Positions 1-5,482 are shown, counted from the stretch's first letter. The stretch is DNA of 6,408 nt from Nitrospira defluvii (GCA_016199015.1 JACQHN010000565.1:1-6408); one strand, 5' to 3'. Numbers and translations are program-made. The notes: generated by a model from the letters alone, not told the origin.

Positions 1-965
1 GCATGGTTGACCCCAGCTAAGGGGAAGGTTTCGATGGTAGGTCTCACCCCGATGCGCGCGGCCACGTCCAGCGTCTCCCGAATCATCGGGCGGCCGGCGA
101 TGGAGCTGGTGAGCAGCCGACGACGATGCAGGATCAGGGCGTCCAGGGGCAGGGTGGCCGGTCCGGGTGGGACACCCACAAAGGTCAGGGCGCCGCCGGG
201 CCGGACCAGTTCGACGTAGGCATCCCACGGGAGCTGAATCGGCACCGTGCTGATCAGCAGATCAAGGGGCCGATCCGGAGCCGAGGCGGGACGGCCGTCT
301 TGTTGTGTGAGGATCGTTTGGTGAGCGCCCAACCGAGAGGCTGCGGCGGCCTTGTCTTCGCTGGACGTGAATACGGTCACGCGATTCCCCGACTTGGCCG
401 CGAACTGAATCGCCAGGTGCCCCAGGCCGCCGAGCCCGATGACCCCAATCTCCTGGGCCTCTTGACCGGAGGTCATGCCGGCGGCGTGCAGGGCCGAGTA
501 GACCGTGATCCCTCCGCAGAGGAGCGGGCCGGCCACGTCGGTCGGAAGGTCGGCGGGGATGGGAAAACAAAAGCGGCTGTCCGCGACCATGTGTTCCGCA
601 AAGCCGCCGTAGCCATCAGCGAGCAGGGCTTGATACCCCTTGTTGCAGCAATGCTCTCTTCCGGTTAAACAATCGTGGCACTGGAAGCAGGCTGACCGCT
701 GCCATCCGACCCCGACGCGGTCACCGACGGAAAGCTGGTTGACGCGCGAGCCGATGTCCACCACCTCCCCGACCACTTCGTGTCCTGGCACGAGGGGGTA
801 GTGGGACATGCCCCAGTGGTTGTCGACCATATGAAGGTCACTGCTGCATAAACCACAGGCCAGGACGCGCAGCAGACAGTCGAATGGACCAAGCGCGGCC
901 TGTTCGTAGGTCCAGGGGACCAATTCGTCGCCTCGGCTTCCTGCAGCCATTGCATGAATGCGCAT
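1..965 (-). CDS. Zinc-dependent alcohol dehydrogenase, YahK/cinnamyl-alcohol type (C-terminus outside window)
   Basis: Medium-chain dehydrogenase/reductase, expected to reduce aldehydes to alcohols (or the reverse) with NADP(H) in the cytoplasm. Read from ATG at 965, 321 codons are open to the window edge. E. coli YahK is about 349 residues, so roughly the last 25-30 are missing. Catalytic zinc ligands are visible as C40 (CGLCSSD), H62-E63 (PGHE) and C150 (LLCGGIT). The structural zinc site is complete with the classic spacing C93-x2-C96-x2-C99-x7-C107. The Rossmann motif GLGGLG lies at 177-182, followed by a VFTSSEDK stretch like the NADP-preferring YahK group. The residue after C40 is Ser where YahK has His. 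The start is set by GGGAGGA (972-978), 6 nt upstream. The preceding same-strand gene (DUF3303) ends 130 bp away, so co-transcription is possible but unproven. Family assignment is confident; the substrate is unknown. Confidence 0.93.
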   Translation of the reverse strand, partial: MRIHAMAAGSRGDELVPWTYEQAALGPFDCLLRVLACGLCSSDLHMVDNHWGMSHYPLVPGHEVVGEVVDIGSRVNQLSVGDRVGVGWQRSACFQCHDCLTGREHCCNKGYQALLADGYGGFAEHMVADSRFCFPIPADLPTDVAGPLLCGGITVYSALHAAGMTSGQEAQEIGVIGLGGLGHLAIQFAAKSGNRVTVFTSSEDKAAAASRLGAHQTILTQQDGRPASAPDRPLDLLISTVPIQLPWDAYVELVRPGGALTFVGVPPGPATLPLDALILHRRRLLTSSIAGRPMIRETLDVAARIGVRPTIETFPLAGVNH

Positions 966-1061
966 GGTGGCTCCTCCCTCTCAATCTCATTCTGGTTTCT
1001 GGCTGGTTCCTGGAACTCGACCAGCCTGTCGACGGTCACCGCTGAAGGTCATCAAGTGTTT

Positions 1062-1074
1062 GGGGCCTGTCCCC
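1062..1074. repeat. Short GC-rich hairpin, GGGG-CCTGT-CCCC
   Basis: This inverted repeat has 4-bp G/C arms and a 5-nt loop. It lies between the DUF3303 gene and the alcohol dehydrogenase gene. There is no T-run next to it on either strand, so it is a poor rho-independent terminator. GGGGACAG-type palindromes of this sort are common in REP-like intergenic elements; that link is inference. The 8-mer GGGGCCTG recurs at 6347-6354 beside another small palindrome. Confidence 0.3.
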
Positions 1075-1095
1075 CCTTCCCGTCCCGAACCGGAC

Positions 1096-1377
1096 CTACT
1101 TGCCGACGCGTTTCAACACGTCAGACAGTTCCTGGTCTTCCATCACCGGCGCCGTCTCTACTTCGAGGAGATCGCTCCAATCCACGGCAAATCCAGCCAA
1201 CGCTTTCGGATCATCAGACTCTACCAACACATAGACCTTGCTCATATCAAGCTGCGTCCAACGTCCCAGCAGCTTGGCTCCTTGAGGTGGCTGCCCGCCC
1301 GTCTTCTGGAATCGGGCAATGGCCTCGTTCCGCTGTTCCTTATCGGATGGAATGGTGAATGTGAGCATGAATTTCAT
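1096..1377 (-). CDS. DUF3303 family small protein
   Basis: Complete 93-residue soluble protein with no signal peptide or membrane segment. The pattern fits DUF3303: an N-terminal beta strand (MKFMLTFTIP), a helix rich in charged residues (about 12-26), a GRW motif at 38-40, a strand plus acidic turn (VYVLVESDDPKAL, 48-60), a conserved Trp in VDWSDL (65-70) and a terminal PVMEDQE (77-83). The fold is expected to be a small ferredoxin-like or dimeric alpha-beta barrel domain; the biochemical function is unknown. The start is set by AAGGAGGG in 1383-1390, 5 nt upstream of ATG. It lies between the aminotransferase (157 bp away) and the alcohol dehydrogenase (130 bp away), all on the minus strand. 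These gaps allow separate promoters, though I found no convincing one. DUF3303 is recognised from memory of the family pattern. Confidence 0.85.
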   Translation of the reverse strand: MKFMLTFTIPSDKEQRNEAIARFQKTGGQPPQGAKLLGRWTQLDMSKVYVLVESDDPKALAGFAVDWSDLLEVETAPVMEDQELSDVLKRVGK

Positions 1378-1534
1378 GATGTCCCTCCTTCTTTGGATGG
1401 CTGTCGGAGATTATTGCTCTCTTGATCTAATCCGCTGCCGATGAAAGACCGTCCAGCTGACCGACTGTGATTGGCCACTCGGGCAACCGCCTTAGTTCAC
1501 AACGTGGGTCGGCCTAAAACACTTCGCATACTCC

Positions 1535-2764
1535 CTATCCGATCGTCTCGATGCTTTCAATCAGCCTTGTGAGCCCTTCGTCTAAAACCGTGCGGTCGAT
1601 CGTGAGGGGCGGCATGAGTTGGATGTTGCTGTGGTGATCGCACACGATATGCAGGTTCCGCTTGAAGGCCTGCTGGACAACCTTTTCCACAGTCGCTGTA
1701 TCATGCTCTTTGGTGCTTTTGTTCTTCACGATATCGATGCCGATTTCCATGCCTAGACCGCGAATGTCCCCAACCTTGGGATGATCCCCCAATTCCCTCT
1801 TGAGTCGGCTCACGATGTACTCTCCGTCTCGTTTGGCCTTCTCCCACACCTTGTCACGCTGATGAATCTGAAGCGTTCGAAGCGCGGCGGCGCAGGCGAC
1901 GGGTGTCCAGCCAAAGGTCGACAGCAAGATGCTCTTCGCCAAGGTGGCCTCGGCGATGTCTTCACGCGTGGCCATGGCTCCGATGGGGGCGGCGCCATTG
2001 GAGATCGCTTTGGCAAAGGTCACAATGTCCGGCGTGACCCCGTCCAGTTCCAGGCCAAACAGGGACCCACAGCGGGAGAAACCGGTTCCGACTTCATCCA
2101 GAATCATCAAGGTTCCATATTGCTCCGTCAGCTTTCTTACCAACGGCAGGTAGCCAGTGGGGGCGACATAGGTGGAGCCCCACCCGGTGATAATGCCGGC
2201 CTCGGTGAAGACGGCCGCCATACCTCGCGTGGAAAGCACTCGCTCCAGTTCGCCGGCAAACTCCTGAAGGACGAGCTCCGGAGAGTTGTTGGTTCTGTAT
2301 GTCTGGGGATAGGTGAGTTGAACGAAGTCCTGAACCGGCGGGCCAGGAAAGCCAATAGCGAGCGTGTTGACGGACTGTCCGTGAAAGGTCTCTCGAAACC
2401 CGACGATCGTCTTTCGTCCGGTGAATGCTCGGGCAGTCTTGATCGCCATTTCGTTGGCTTCGGTCCCACCAGTGGCCCGGCCGACGGCGGTGAGTGGTGC
2501 TGGCAGCGCGCCGGTCAGGAGCGCGGCATATTCATTTTGCACGGCATCGGCCGTCCACATGGGAGCATACGTGTTCTTTTTGACTTGGCCGATCAATGCT
2601 TCGGCGATTTCCGGATGATTCCAGCCGAGATTGGTCGTATTCCAGCCAGAGGTAAAATCGATGAGTTGCTGTCCGTTCTGGGTCCAGAGATAACTACCCT
2701 CGGCCCGCTCTATGTCGAATGACCAGTCGAGGTACATGTTGTAAATGATGTGATTTTTAATCAT
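1535..2764 (-). CDS. Class III PLP-dependent aminotransferase
   Basis: Complete 409-residue protein, normal length for class III (acetylornithine/GABA/omega-aminotransferase) enzymes. It moves an amino group between an amine or non-alpha amino acid and a keto acid using pyridoxal phosphate in the cytoplasm, usually as a dimer. Visible landmarks: the phosphate-binding GGTEANEMAIKTAR (99-112), the cofactor-stacking FHG (127-129), the cofactor-ring aspartate D223 in LDEVGTGFSR, the Schiff-base lysine K252 in FAKAISNGAAPIGAM, the STFGW loop (282-286) that normally supplies a partner-subunit phosphate contact, and a C-terminal GLGMEIGID plus NIQLMPPL. DEVGTGFSR replaces the commoner DEVQTGxGR. The start is ATG 2764 with AGGAGGG at 2768-2774, which overlaps the stop of the upstream SnoaL-like gene and implies coupled translation. 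Substrate cannot be assigned; omega-amino acids, diamines or amino sugars are all possible. Confidence 0.94.
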   Translation of the reverse strand: MIKNHIIYNMYLDWSFDIERAEGSYLWTQNGQQLIDFTSGWNTTNLGWNHPEIAEALIGQVKKNTYAPMWTADAVQNEYAALLTGALPAPLTAVGRATGGTEANEMAIKTARAFTGRKTIVGFRETFHGQSVNTLAIGFPGPPVQDFVQLTYPQTYRTNNSPELVLQEFAGELERVLSTRGMAAVFTEAGIITGWGSTYVAPTGYLPLVRKLTEQYGTLMILDEVGTGFSRCGSLFGLELDGVTPDIVTFAKAISNGAAPIGAMATREDIAEATLAKSILLSTFGWTPVACAAALRTLQIHQRDKVWEKAKRDGEYIVSRLKRELGDHPKVGDIRGLGMEIGIDIVKNKSTKEHDTATVEKVVQQAFKRNLHIVCDHHSNIQLMPPLTIDRTVLDEGLTRLIESIETIG

Positions 2765-2772
2765 GTTCCCTC

Positions 2773-3177
2773 CTAAGCCCCCGACGGTCTACGGCCTTGC
2801 AGTTGCGCCATCATCGCGGCTGGGTCCCAGTAACCCCACATTGTTTGAATTTTTCCGTCCTGGTTGATCTCAAACACATCGATGCCCTCGAAGACGACCT
2901 CTCGGCCGTTCTTGCCGGTACCATGTCCCGTGAACTTTACTGCTGCCCGGTTACCGGACAGGAAGATATGGTCTTCCGTCATCCCGATTTTCTGAAAGGC
3001 TCCGAGGACCTCCACAAGGAACTGGCGCAGCGCGGTATGGCCTTGCAAGGGTGTGGGAGCCCCCGGTTCGTAGCTGATTGCCTGCTCCGCGAAGCAGGCG
3101 ACCCATGCGTCCGGGTCCATGCGTCGGATTGCGGCGAAATACTGGGCCACCACTGCCGGGATTGCCTCGGATGCCAT
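2773..3177 (-). CDS. SnoaL/NTF2-like (ketosteroid isomerase-fold) protein
   Basis: 134-residue cytoplasmic protein of the NTF2-like cone fold, which includes SnoaL polyketide cyclases, ketosteroid isomerases and many binding proteins of unknown role. The pattern is typical: an N-terminal helix pair (AVVAQYFAAIRRMDPDAW, about 8-25), a short strand then YEPGAPTPLQGHTAL (36-50), strands around FLSGNRAAVKFTGHGTG (72-88), VFEGIDVFEINQDGKI (95-110) and the closing MWGYWDP (113-119). E37 and D100 fall roughly where isomerases carry catalytic acids; this alignment is by eye and tentative. An in-frame upstream ATG at 3231 would add 18 residues. I chose ATG 3177 because AGGAGGA (3184-3190) precedes it and the fold begins there. 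The stop is 8 bp before the aminotransferase start, so the two form an operon. Confidence 0.86.
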   Translation of the reverse strand: MASEAIPAVVAQYFAAIRRMDPDAWVACFAEQAISYEPGAPTPLQGHTALRQFLVEVLGAFQKIGMTEDHIFLSGNRAAVKFTGHGTGKNGREVVFEGIDVFEINQDGKIQTMWGYWDPAAMMAQLQGRRPSGA

Positions 3178-3183
3178 GTTCGA

Positions 3184-3190
3184 TCCTCCT
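3184..3190 (-). promoter_or_regulatory. Ribosome binding site deciding the SnoaL-like start
   Basis: AGGAGGA on the minus strand, 6 nt before ATG 3177. It favours this start over the in-frame ATG at 3231, which has no comparable site. Confidence 0.75.
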
Positions 3191-3565
3191 TTCATCCAAC
3201 CAATGAAACGTTGCCTGAATACGAACGCCACAAATCCAGGCCGTCACATGGATTACGGAGACCGCCCCGGTTTTGGATGTATTTGTCCCGGCGCAGGCAT
3301 TCCGCGCTCATACGGCGGCGACTATGCCTCGCGAGCATACCCCCTCGCGGCGTGAATTGACAGAATGCGCCGCAAGCTGCGGACAACTCGGGGGTGTATT
3401 TCTTCGCCCCTCCTTGCGCTAGAATTTGAGTCAGCCCCAAAAAGAGACACAGGGATCTCGACGCACAGATGTACGATGAAATCGAGTGCTCATCCTCGGC
3501 AACGGCACATGCTTCAGCAAGGCCACGTACAGCAGTGAATTTGTGATGAGATACAAGAGCGTCTG
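3191..3565. other. Intergenic region between divergent genes, with small GC palindromes
   Basis: About 375 bp between the start of the minus-strand SnoaL-like gene and the plus-strand 118-residue ORF, so promoters for both should lie here. Visible structure: a repeated CCTCGCG (3327-3333 and 3343-3349), and a hairpin CCGCA-AGC-TGCGG (3370-3382) directly after a TTGACA box (3357-3362). A TAGAAT box on the plus strand at 3420-3425 has no good -35. The TTGACA box has no good -10 at normal spacing. I could not pick a convincing promoter for the minus operon. No protein-coding ORF here has a good ribosome binding site. Confidence 0.5.
3420..3425 (+). promoter_or_regulatory. Possible -10 box (TAGAAT)
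   Basis: TAGAAT matches five of six bases of the sigma-70 -10 box and lies about 140 bp before the plus-strand ORF at 3566. The bases 17 nt upstream (TATTTC) are a weak -35, so this is a tentative call. Confidence 0.25.
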
Positions 3566-3566
3566 A
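3486..3566 (+). CDS. Short upstream ORF overlapping the next gene (TGATG)
   Basis: A GTG-initiated frame of 26 codons, starting VLILGNGTCFSK and ending YKSV, whose TGA stop (3564-3566) shares its A with the ATG of the 118-residue ORF. Such an overlap is typical of translational coupling. There is no clear ribosome binding site before the GTG, and an in-frame TGA at 3477-3479 blocks extension upstream. It could be a leader peptide, a frameshifted remnant of the N-terminus of the downstream gene, or chance. No family recognised. Confidence 0.22.
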   Translation: MLILGNGTCFSKATYSSEFVMRYKSV

Positions 3567-3922
3567 TGATCGTGGAAGTTGAATCGAACGAAAATTGCGA
3601 CACCAGCTTCTTTGCGCGCTTTAAGGAAGTCGGTCCCGCTCGACCGGTGGTCCAGGTTCGGCTCTCTGACCGAAATCCTGCCGGCGAGTGGTGCTCGGTG
3701 ACTGGCTGGAGCGACAGCGAACAGGCGCCGGCCTGTCCGGCCTATGCTCAGGTGGTTGAAGATTCTGGCTCGGGGTTGGCTCACCTCGTGTATGGAGGGC
3801 TCTATGGTCTGCGGTTCAGGCCTCTCCACCTCGACGAGCCTTGGAGCCTTGTGAGCCCGCAGCAATGGGGAGAAGCGTACCTCTCCTTGGCCGATGCCCG
3901 TGATCTGCGCTACGCCGAATAG
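3566..3922 (+). CDS. Hypothetical protein, 118 residues, no family recognised
   Basis: Soluble, mildly acidic, with no signal peptide or membrane segment and three cysteines (11, 43, 57). Codons favour G in the first position and G/C in the third, as expected for real coding sequence on this strand. The protein has alternating strands (VVQVRLSD, 28-35; AQVVED, 61-66) and an aromatic-rich C-terminal half (LVYGGLYGLRF, 74-84; PWSL and WGEAYLSL, 92-108). The ribosome binding site is weak (AAGAG at 3555-3559). An in-frame stop at 3536-3538 and the lack of another start codon after it fix ATG 3566. A codon-aligned antisense frame is open across the whole gene, so strand choice rests on composition. 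It stands alone; repeats begin about 27 bp after its stop. Function unknown. Confidence 0.5.
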   Translation: MIVEVESNENCDTSFFARFKEVGPARPVVQVRLSDRNPAGEWCSVTGWSDSEQAPACPAYAQVVEDSGSGLAHLVYGGLYGLRFRPLHLDEPWSLVSPQQWGEAYLSLADARDLRYAE

Positions 3923-3948
3923 TAGGATGGTGATGGAACCAGAGCTAA

Positions 3949-4099
3949 TGGCGTATAGCCTATGGCTGATAGCAGGAGCGTAAATCGTGAAGCGTATCTC
4001 GTTGGGGATAAGAGCGTATGGCTGATGGCGTATAGCTGGTAGCCAAGGCGCCCCCTCTCCATTTCTGACCATACGCTATGAGCTATACGCCATATGCTC
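3949..4099. repeat. GCGTAT-family repeat cluster with inverted repeats
   Basis: GCGTAT occurs at 3951, 3992, 4014 and 4028, and its complement ATACGC at 4071 and 4085, within about 140 bp. The longest arms are ATGGCGTATAGCT (4025-4037) and AGCTATACGCCAT (4081-4093), a perfect 13-bp inverted repeat with a 43-nt loop. A second pair, GCGTATGG (4014-4021) and CCATACGC (4069-4076), crosses the first, so both stems cannot form as simple nested hairpins. The first unit also contains a local AGCC-TAT-GGCT hairpin (3957-3967). This looks like a degenerate intergenic repeat element, not a terminator. Confidence 0.7.
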
Positions 4100-4156
4100 T
4101 TTTCTTTGAACGAGAGACGAACGACGCTTTACGAACGACGAGCGGGGAGGACGGCA

Positions 4157-4258
4157 TTTTTGACCATCCTGCGGGCTCTCTCCATGTCGTCTCCGACTCC
4201 GCGCGTGCTGTGTTTTCGAAGGCCCGCAATGGTTTTTCAGCATCCTACTGGCGCTCTC
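4157..4258. repeat. Degenerate direct repeat, about 25 nt, spaced 76 nt
   Basis: Two copies share the order TTTTT, 3 nt, CATCCT, 3-4 nt, then a G-rich step and GCTCTC. The first spans 4157-4181 and the second 4233-4258. Similarity is imperfect and found by eye. Confidence 0.45.
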
Positions 4259-4272
4259 GCTCACGAAGTCGG

Positions 4273-4293
4273 GAGTCCTTGTGAAACGGACTC
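4273..4293. repeat. Inverted repeat, 6-bp arms (GAGTCC / GGACTC)
   Basis: Perfect 6-bp arms at 4273-4278 and 4288-4293 around a 9-nt loop. No T-run follows on either strand, so a terminator role is not supported. Confidence 0.35.
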
Positions 4294-4360
4294 GGCGGCG
4301 CACTGAGATGCAGGGTTTCTTCACGGCATGGTCGGCCCCCTCAAAAAACCTGCCGATCCA

Positions 4361-4374
4361 CCTCACCGGTGAGG
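4361..4374. promoter_or_regulatory. 14-bp perfect palindrome CCTCACCGGTGAGG, possible operator
   Basis: The sequence is identical to its reverse complement over 14 bp. Its centre lies about 75 bp upstream of the TATAAT box at 4442-4447 that precedes the small membrane protein gene. The position would suit an activator or a distal repressor site. No regulator gene is present in the window. Confidence 0.35.
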
Positions 4375-4420
4375 CCGGTCAGCGAGGGATCGTCCGCATC
4401 CCGACGTGGGTGTGCCCCTG

Positions 4421-4447
4421 TTCCCATTCACAACTCAGGCGTATAAT
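4421..4447 (+). promoter_or_regulatory. Candidate sigma-70 promoter for the small membrane protein
   Basis: A perfect TATAAT at 4442-4447 sits about 75 bp upstream of ATG 4523. The best -35 candidate is TTCCCA (4421-4426), four of six matches but only 15 nt away. The -10 is strong and the -35 weak. Confidence 0.45.
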
Positions 4448-4510
4448 GAAACCAGAACGCCTTCATGTTCGATGGACAAAGACCTGCCAGGCGACAACCA
4501 CCTTCTTTTC

Positions 4511-4515
4511 GGAGG
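4511..4515 (+). promoter_or_regulatory. Ribosome binding site deciding the 4523 start
   Basis: GGAGG followed by 7 nt and ATG. It selects ATG 4523 over the in-frame ATGs at 4406 and 4472, which lack such a site and would place soluble, unlikely sequence before the membrane helix. Confidence 0.7.
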
Positions 4516-4522
4516 TGCGTCT

Positions 4523-4717
4523 ATGTTCTCTGCATGGGATTTCAACAGTTGGATCGTCAGCGTCGGGGTCTTGCTGGTTATCGTCAGTCTCCTCACGGGC
4601 TTTGGCGCACTTGTGAATGCGCTCATGGCTCGGATCTGGGAAGATGAGAGTGAGGCTGCTGCAATACCCCGCACGAGTGAAGGAGTGAAGGAAGATCCGA
4701 TTCGCAAGGCCGCGTGA
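4523..4717 (+). CDS. Small single-pass membrane protein, 64 residues
   Basis: One hydrophobic helix spans about residues 9-34 (SWIVSVGVLLVIVSLLTGFGAL and on), preceded by a short N-terminus containing W5 and W10 and followed by a charged cytoplasmic-type tail (ARIWEDESEAAA, then a Lys/Arg-containing end). The one Arg just after the helix followed by acids gives a mixed topology signal. There is no cleavable signal-peptide site. A TATAAT promoter and a GGAGG ribosome binding site make this a believable independent gene. It converges with the 57-residue gene downstream. No family recognised; roles such as a small subunit or regulator of a membrane complex are speculation. Confidence 0.68.
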   Translation: MFSAWDFNSWIVSVGVLLVIVSLLTGFGALVNALMARIWEDESEAAAIPRTSEGVKEDPIRKAA

Positions 4718-4867
4718 TCGGGCGTCCTGAGCGCCTGCGTCTACACATTGACGGCGGGTATTCCAGCCGGGGGGCATAGTTGGCTGGTGTACCTAAAGGG
4801 GAGGGTTGTAACCTTCGCTGTACGGTGTGCGGTGGGGCGCGGTCGTTGTACGATTGGGACGTATGCG

Positions 4868-5041
4868 CTACCGATCGAGTTGCCTGATAATACTTTGAAG
4901 CACCGCCTTCCGCTCCTTGAGGTCCTGCCTGAACTCCATATTCTCGGTATCGGCAATCTCCGCTCCGAGGTCTGACACGGCGCTCTTGAGCGCCCACGCT
5001 AGAATTTCCTGCTCGTTTGTTTCTAAGGACAGGTTTAGCAT
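4868..5041 (-). CDS. Small conserved helical protein, 57 residues
   Basis: Soluble, almost wholly helical protein. A first helix (about 9-31, ETNEQEILAWALKSAVSDLG) leads to EIADTEN (28-34), and a second charged helix follows (FRQDLKERKAVLQSIIRQL, 37-55). The pattern L-x3-LxSDLxxEIADT[DE]-x4-FR-x2-LK-x5-L resembles a short conserved hypothetical protein that I recall from environmental bacteria, including Nitrospira-like genomes; its function is unknown. Two helices of this shape suggest a helical hairpin or dimer. The in-frame ATG at 5080 would add 13 Arg/Gly-rich residues. I prefer ATG 5041 because GGGAG (5044-5048) precedes it and the TATAAT box at 5085-5080 would start transcription near 5073, after the longer start. 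Confidence 0.68.
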   Translation of the reverse strand: MLNLSLETNEQEILAWALKSAVSDLGAEIADTENMEFRQDLKERKAVLQSIIRQLDR

Positions 5042-5079
5042 CGCTCCCACCCCCCGCCTATATTCAGGTCTACCCCTCA

Positions 5080-5085
5080 ATTATA
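5080..5085 (-). promoter_or_regulatory. -10 box (TATAAT) for the 57-residue gene
   Basis: A perfect TATAAT on the minus strand, about 39 bp upstream of ATG 5041. The -35 position (near 5103-5108, TACCTG) is a poor match, so activation or a weak promoter is likely. Confidence 0.45.
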
Positions 5086-5118
5086 GCGGGTCGTTCACCC
5101 CGCAGGTAGAGGTGTGCC

Positions 5119-5134
5119 GGAATAGAACTATTCC
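5119..5134. promoter_or_regulatory. Inverted repeat GGAATAG-AA-CTATTCC, possible operator
   Basis: Perfect 7-bp arms with a 2-nt centre, lying 34-49 bp upstream of the TATAAT box of the minus-strand gene, just beyond its -35 region. The location fits an activator site. It is too close-looped for a stable RNA hairpin, which favours a DNA-binding site. Confidence 0.4.
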
Positions 5135-5482
5135 CCTGTCGCCACTTCCTGTGCCGGCGTATAGCGTTAGAGGAGAGTCGAGTCCCCTTTGATCGCCACT
5201 GTGCGAAGCTTCACGTGTAGCAAGGCGCTTCTAATGAGGTCCCCGAACAGCAGAAATGATGATCACAATCATAGAACTCGGTCCATTTTTGTGCTTCCCA
5301 GTCTTCCATCAATTGCGGGATGAAGACCCTACGAGCCAGTTTTTTTCTCTGTGGTTGACCTCCATTGTCCGGTTGGGAGTATGATGGCTCATCCTACGAC
5401 CCGCGGAGGTCGCTCCACTGGGCCTGGTTTCTCTGCTTGGTGGGGAGCGACTGCTGACATGCCTTCCCTTCAGGGAGCTGCT
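5135..5482. other. Intergenic stretch before the universal stress protein
   Basis: About 350 bp without a convincing gene. It holds a weak inverted repeat ATGAT-GATCACA-ATCAT (5256-5272), a T-run at 5340-5346 with no proper stem before it, and a possible promoter at 5355-5385. GTGCCGG at 5151-5157 repeats the one at 5114-5120. I see nothing else in it. Confidence 0.5.
5355..5385 (+). promoter_or_regulatory. Candidate promoter for the universal stress protein
   Basis: TTGACC (5355-5360) and TATGAT (5380-5385) are each five of six matches to sigma-70 boxes, but the 19-nt spacer is longer than the ideal 17. It would give a leader of about 90 nt before ATG 5483. Confidence 0.38.

Larger units (their letters stand above)
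3923..4441. other. Repeat-rich stretch without a convincing gene
   Basis: About 520 bp after the 118-residue ORF. Open frames on both strands run through the repeats, use them as low-complexity peptide and lack ribosome binding sites, so I call no gene. Contents in order: the GCGTAT repeat cluster (3949-4099), a tandem ACGAACGACG (4117-4126 and 4131-4140), a degenerate direct repeat (4157-4181 and 4233-4258), a hairpin GAGTCC/GGACTC with a 9-nt loop (4273-4293), and a 14-bp palindrome (4361-4374). Confidence 0.6.

Noticed and set aside
126..668. 180-codon plus-strand frame and a 102-codon minus-strand frame at 262-570
   Set aside because: Both are shadows of the zinc alcohol dehydrogenase, which is open across the whole region with all zinc ligands in place.
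1781..2722. 313-codon open frame on the plus strand
   Set aside because: It lies wholly antisense to the aminotransferase, whose catalytic motifs are complete. Its product is Gly/Arg-rich with no recognisable domain and it has no ribosome binding site.
3431..4072. 213-codon open frame on the minus strand
   Set aside because: It runs codon-aligned antisense to the 118-residue ORF and then through the GCGTAT repeats, giving low-complexity peptide. No ribosome binding site precedes its start. Strand choice is not certain, but the plus frame has better codon composition.
4076..4366. 96-codon minus-strand frame and several plus-strand frames of 60-110 codons at 4078-4616
   Set aside because: They are built on repeats, are rich in Arg and Ser, have no ribosome binding site and no family pattern.
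3923..4441. Possible CRISPR array in the repeat-rich stretch
   Set aside because: Repeats differ in length, orientation and spacing, there are no uniform spacers and no cas genes are present.
5320..5346. T-run as a rho-independent terminator
   Set aside because: Only a 3-bp GGG/CCC stem precedes it, and no plus-strand gene ends just upstream.
5351..5482. N-terminal extension of 44 residues on the universal stress protein
   Set aside because: The extension is unlike UspA proteins, would start within the candidate promoter, and lacks a ribosome binding site. ATG 5483 has one.
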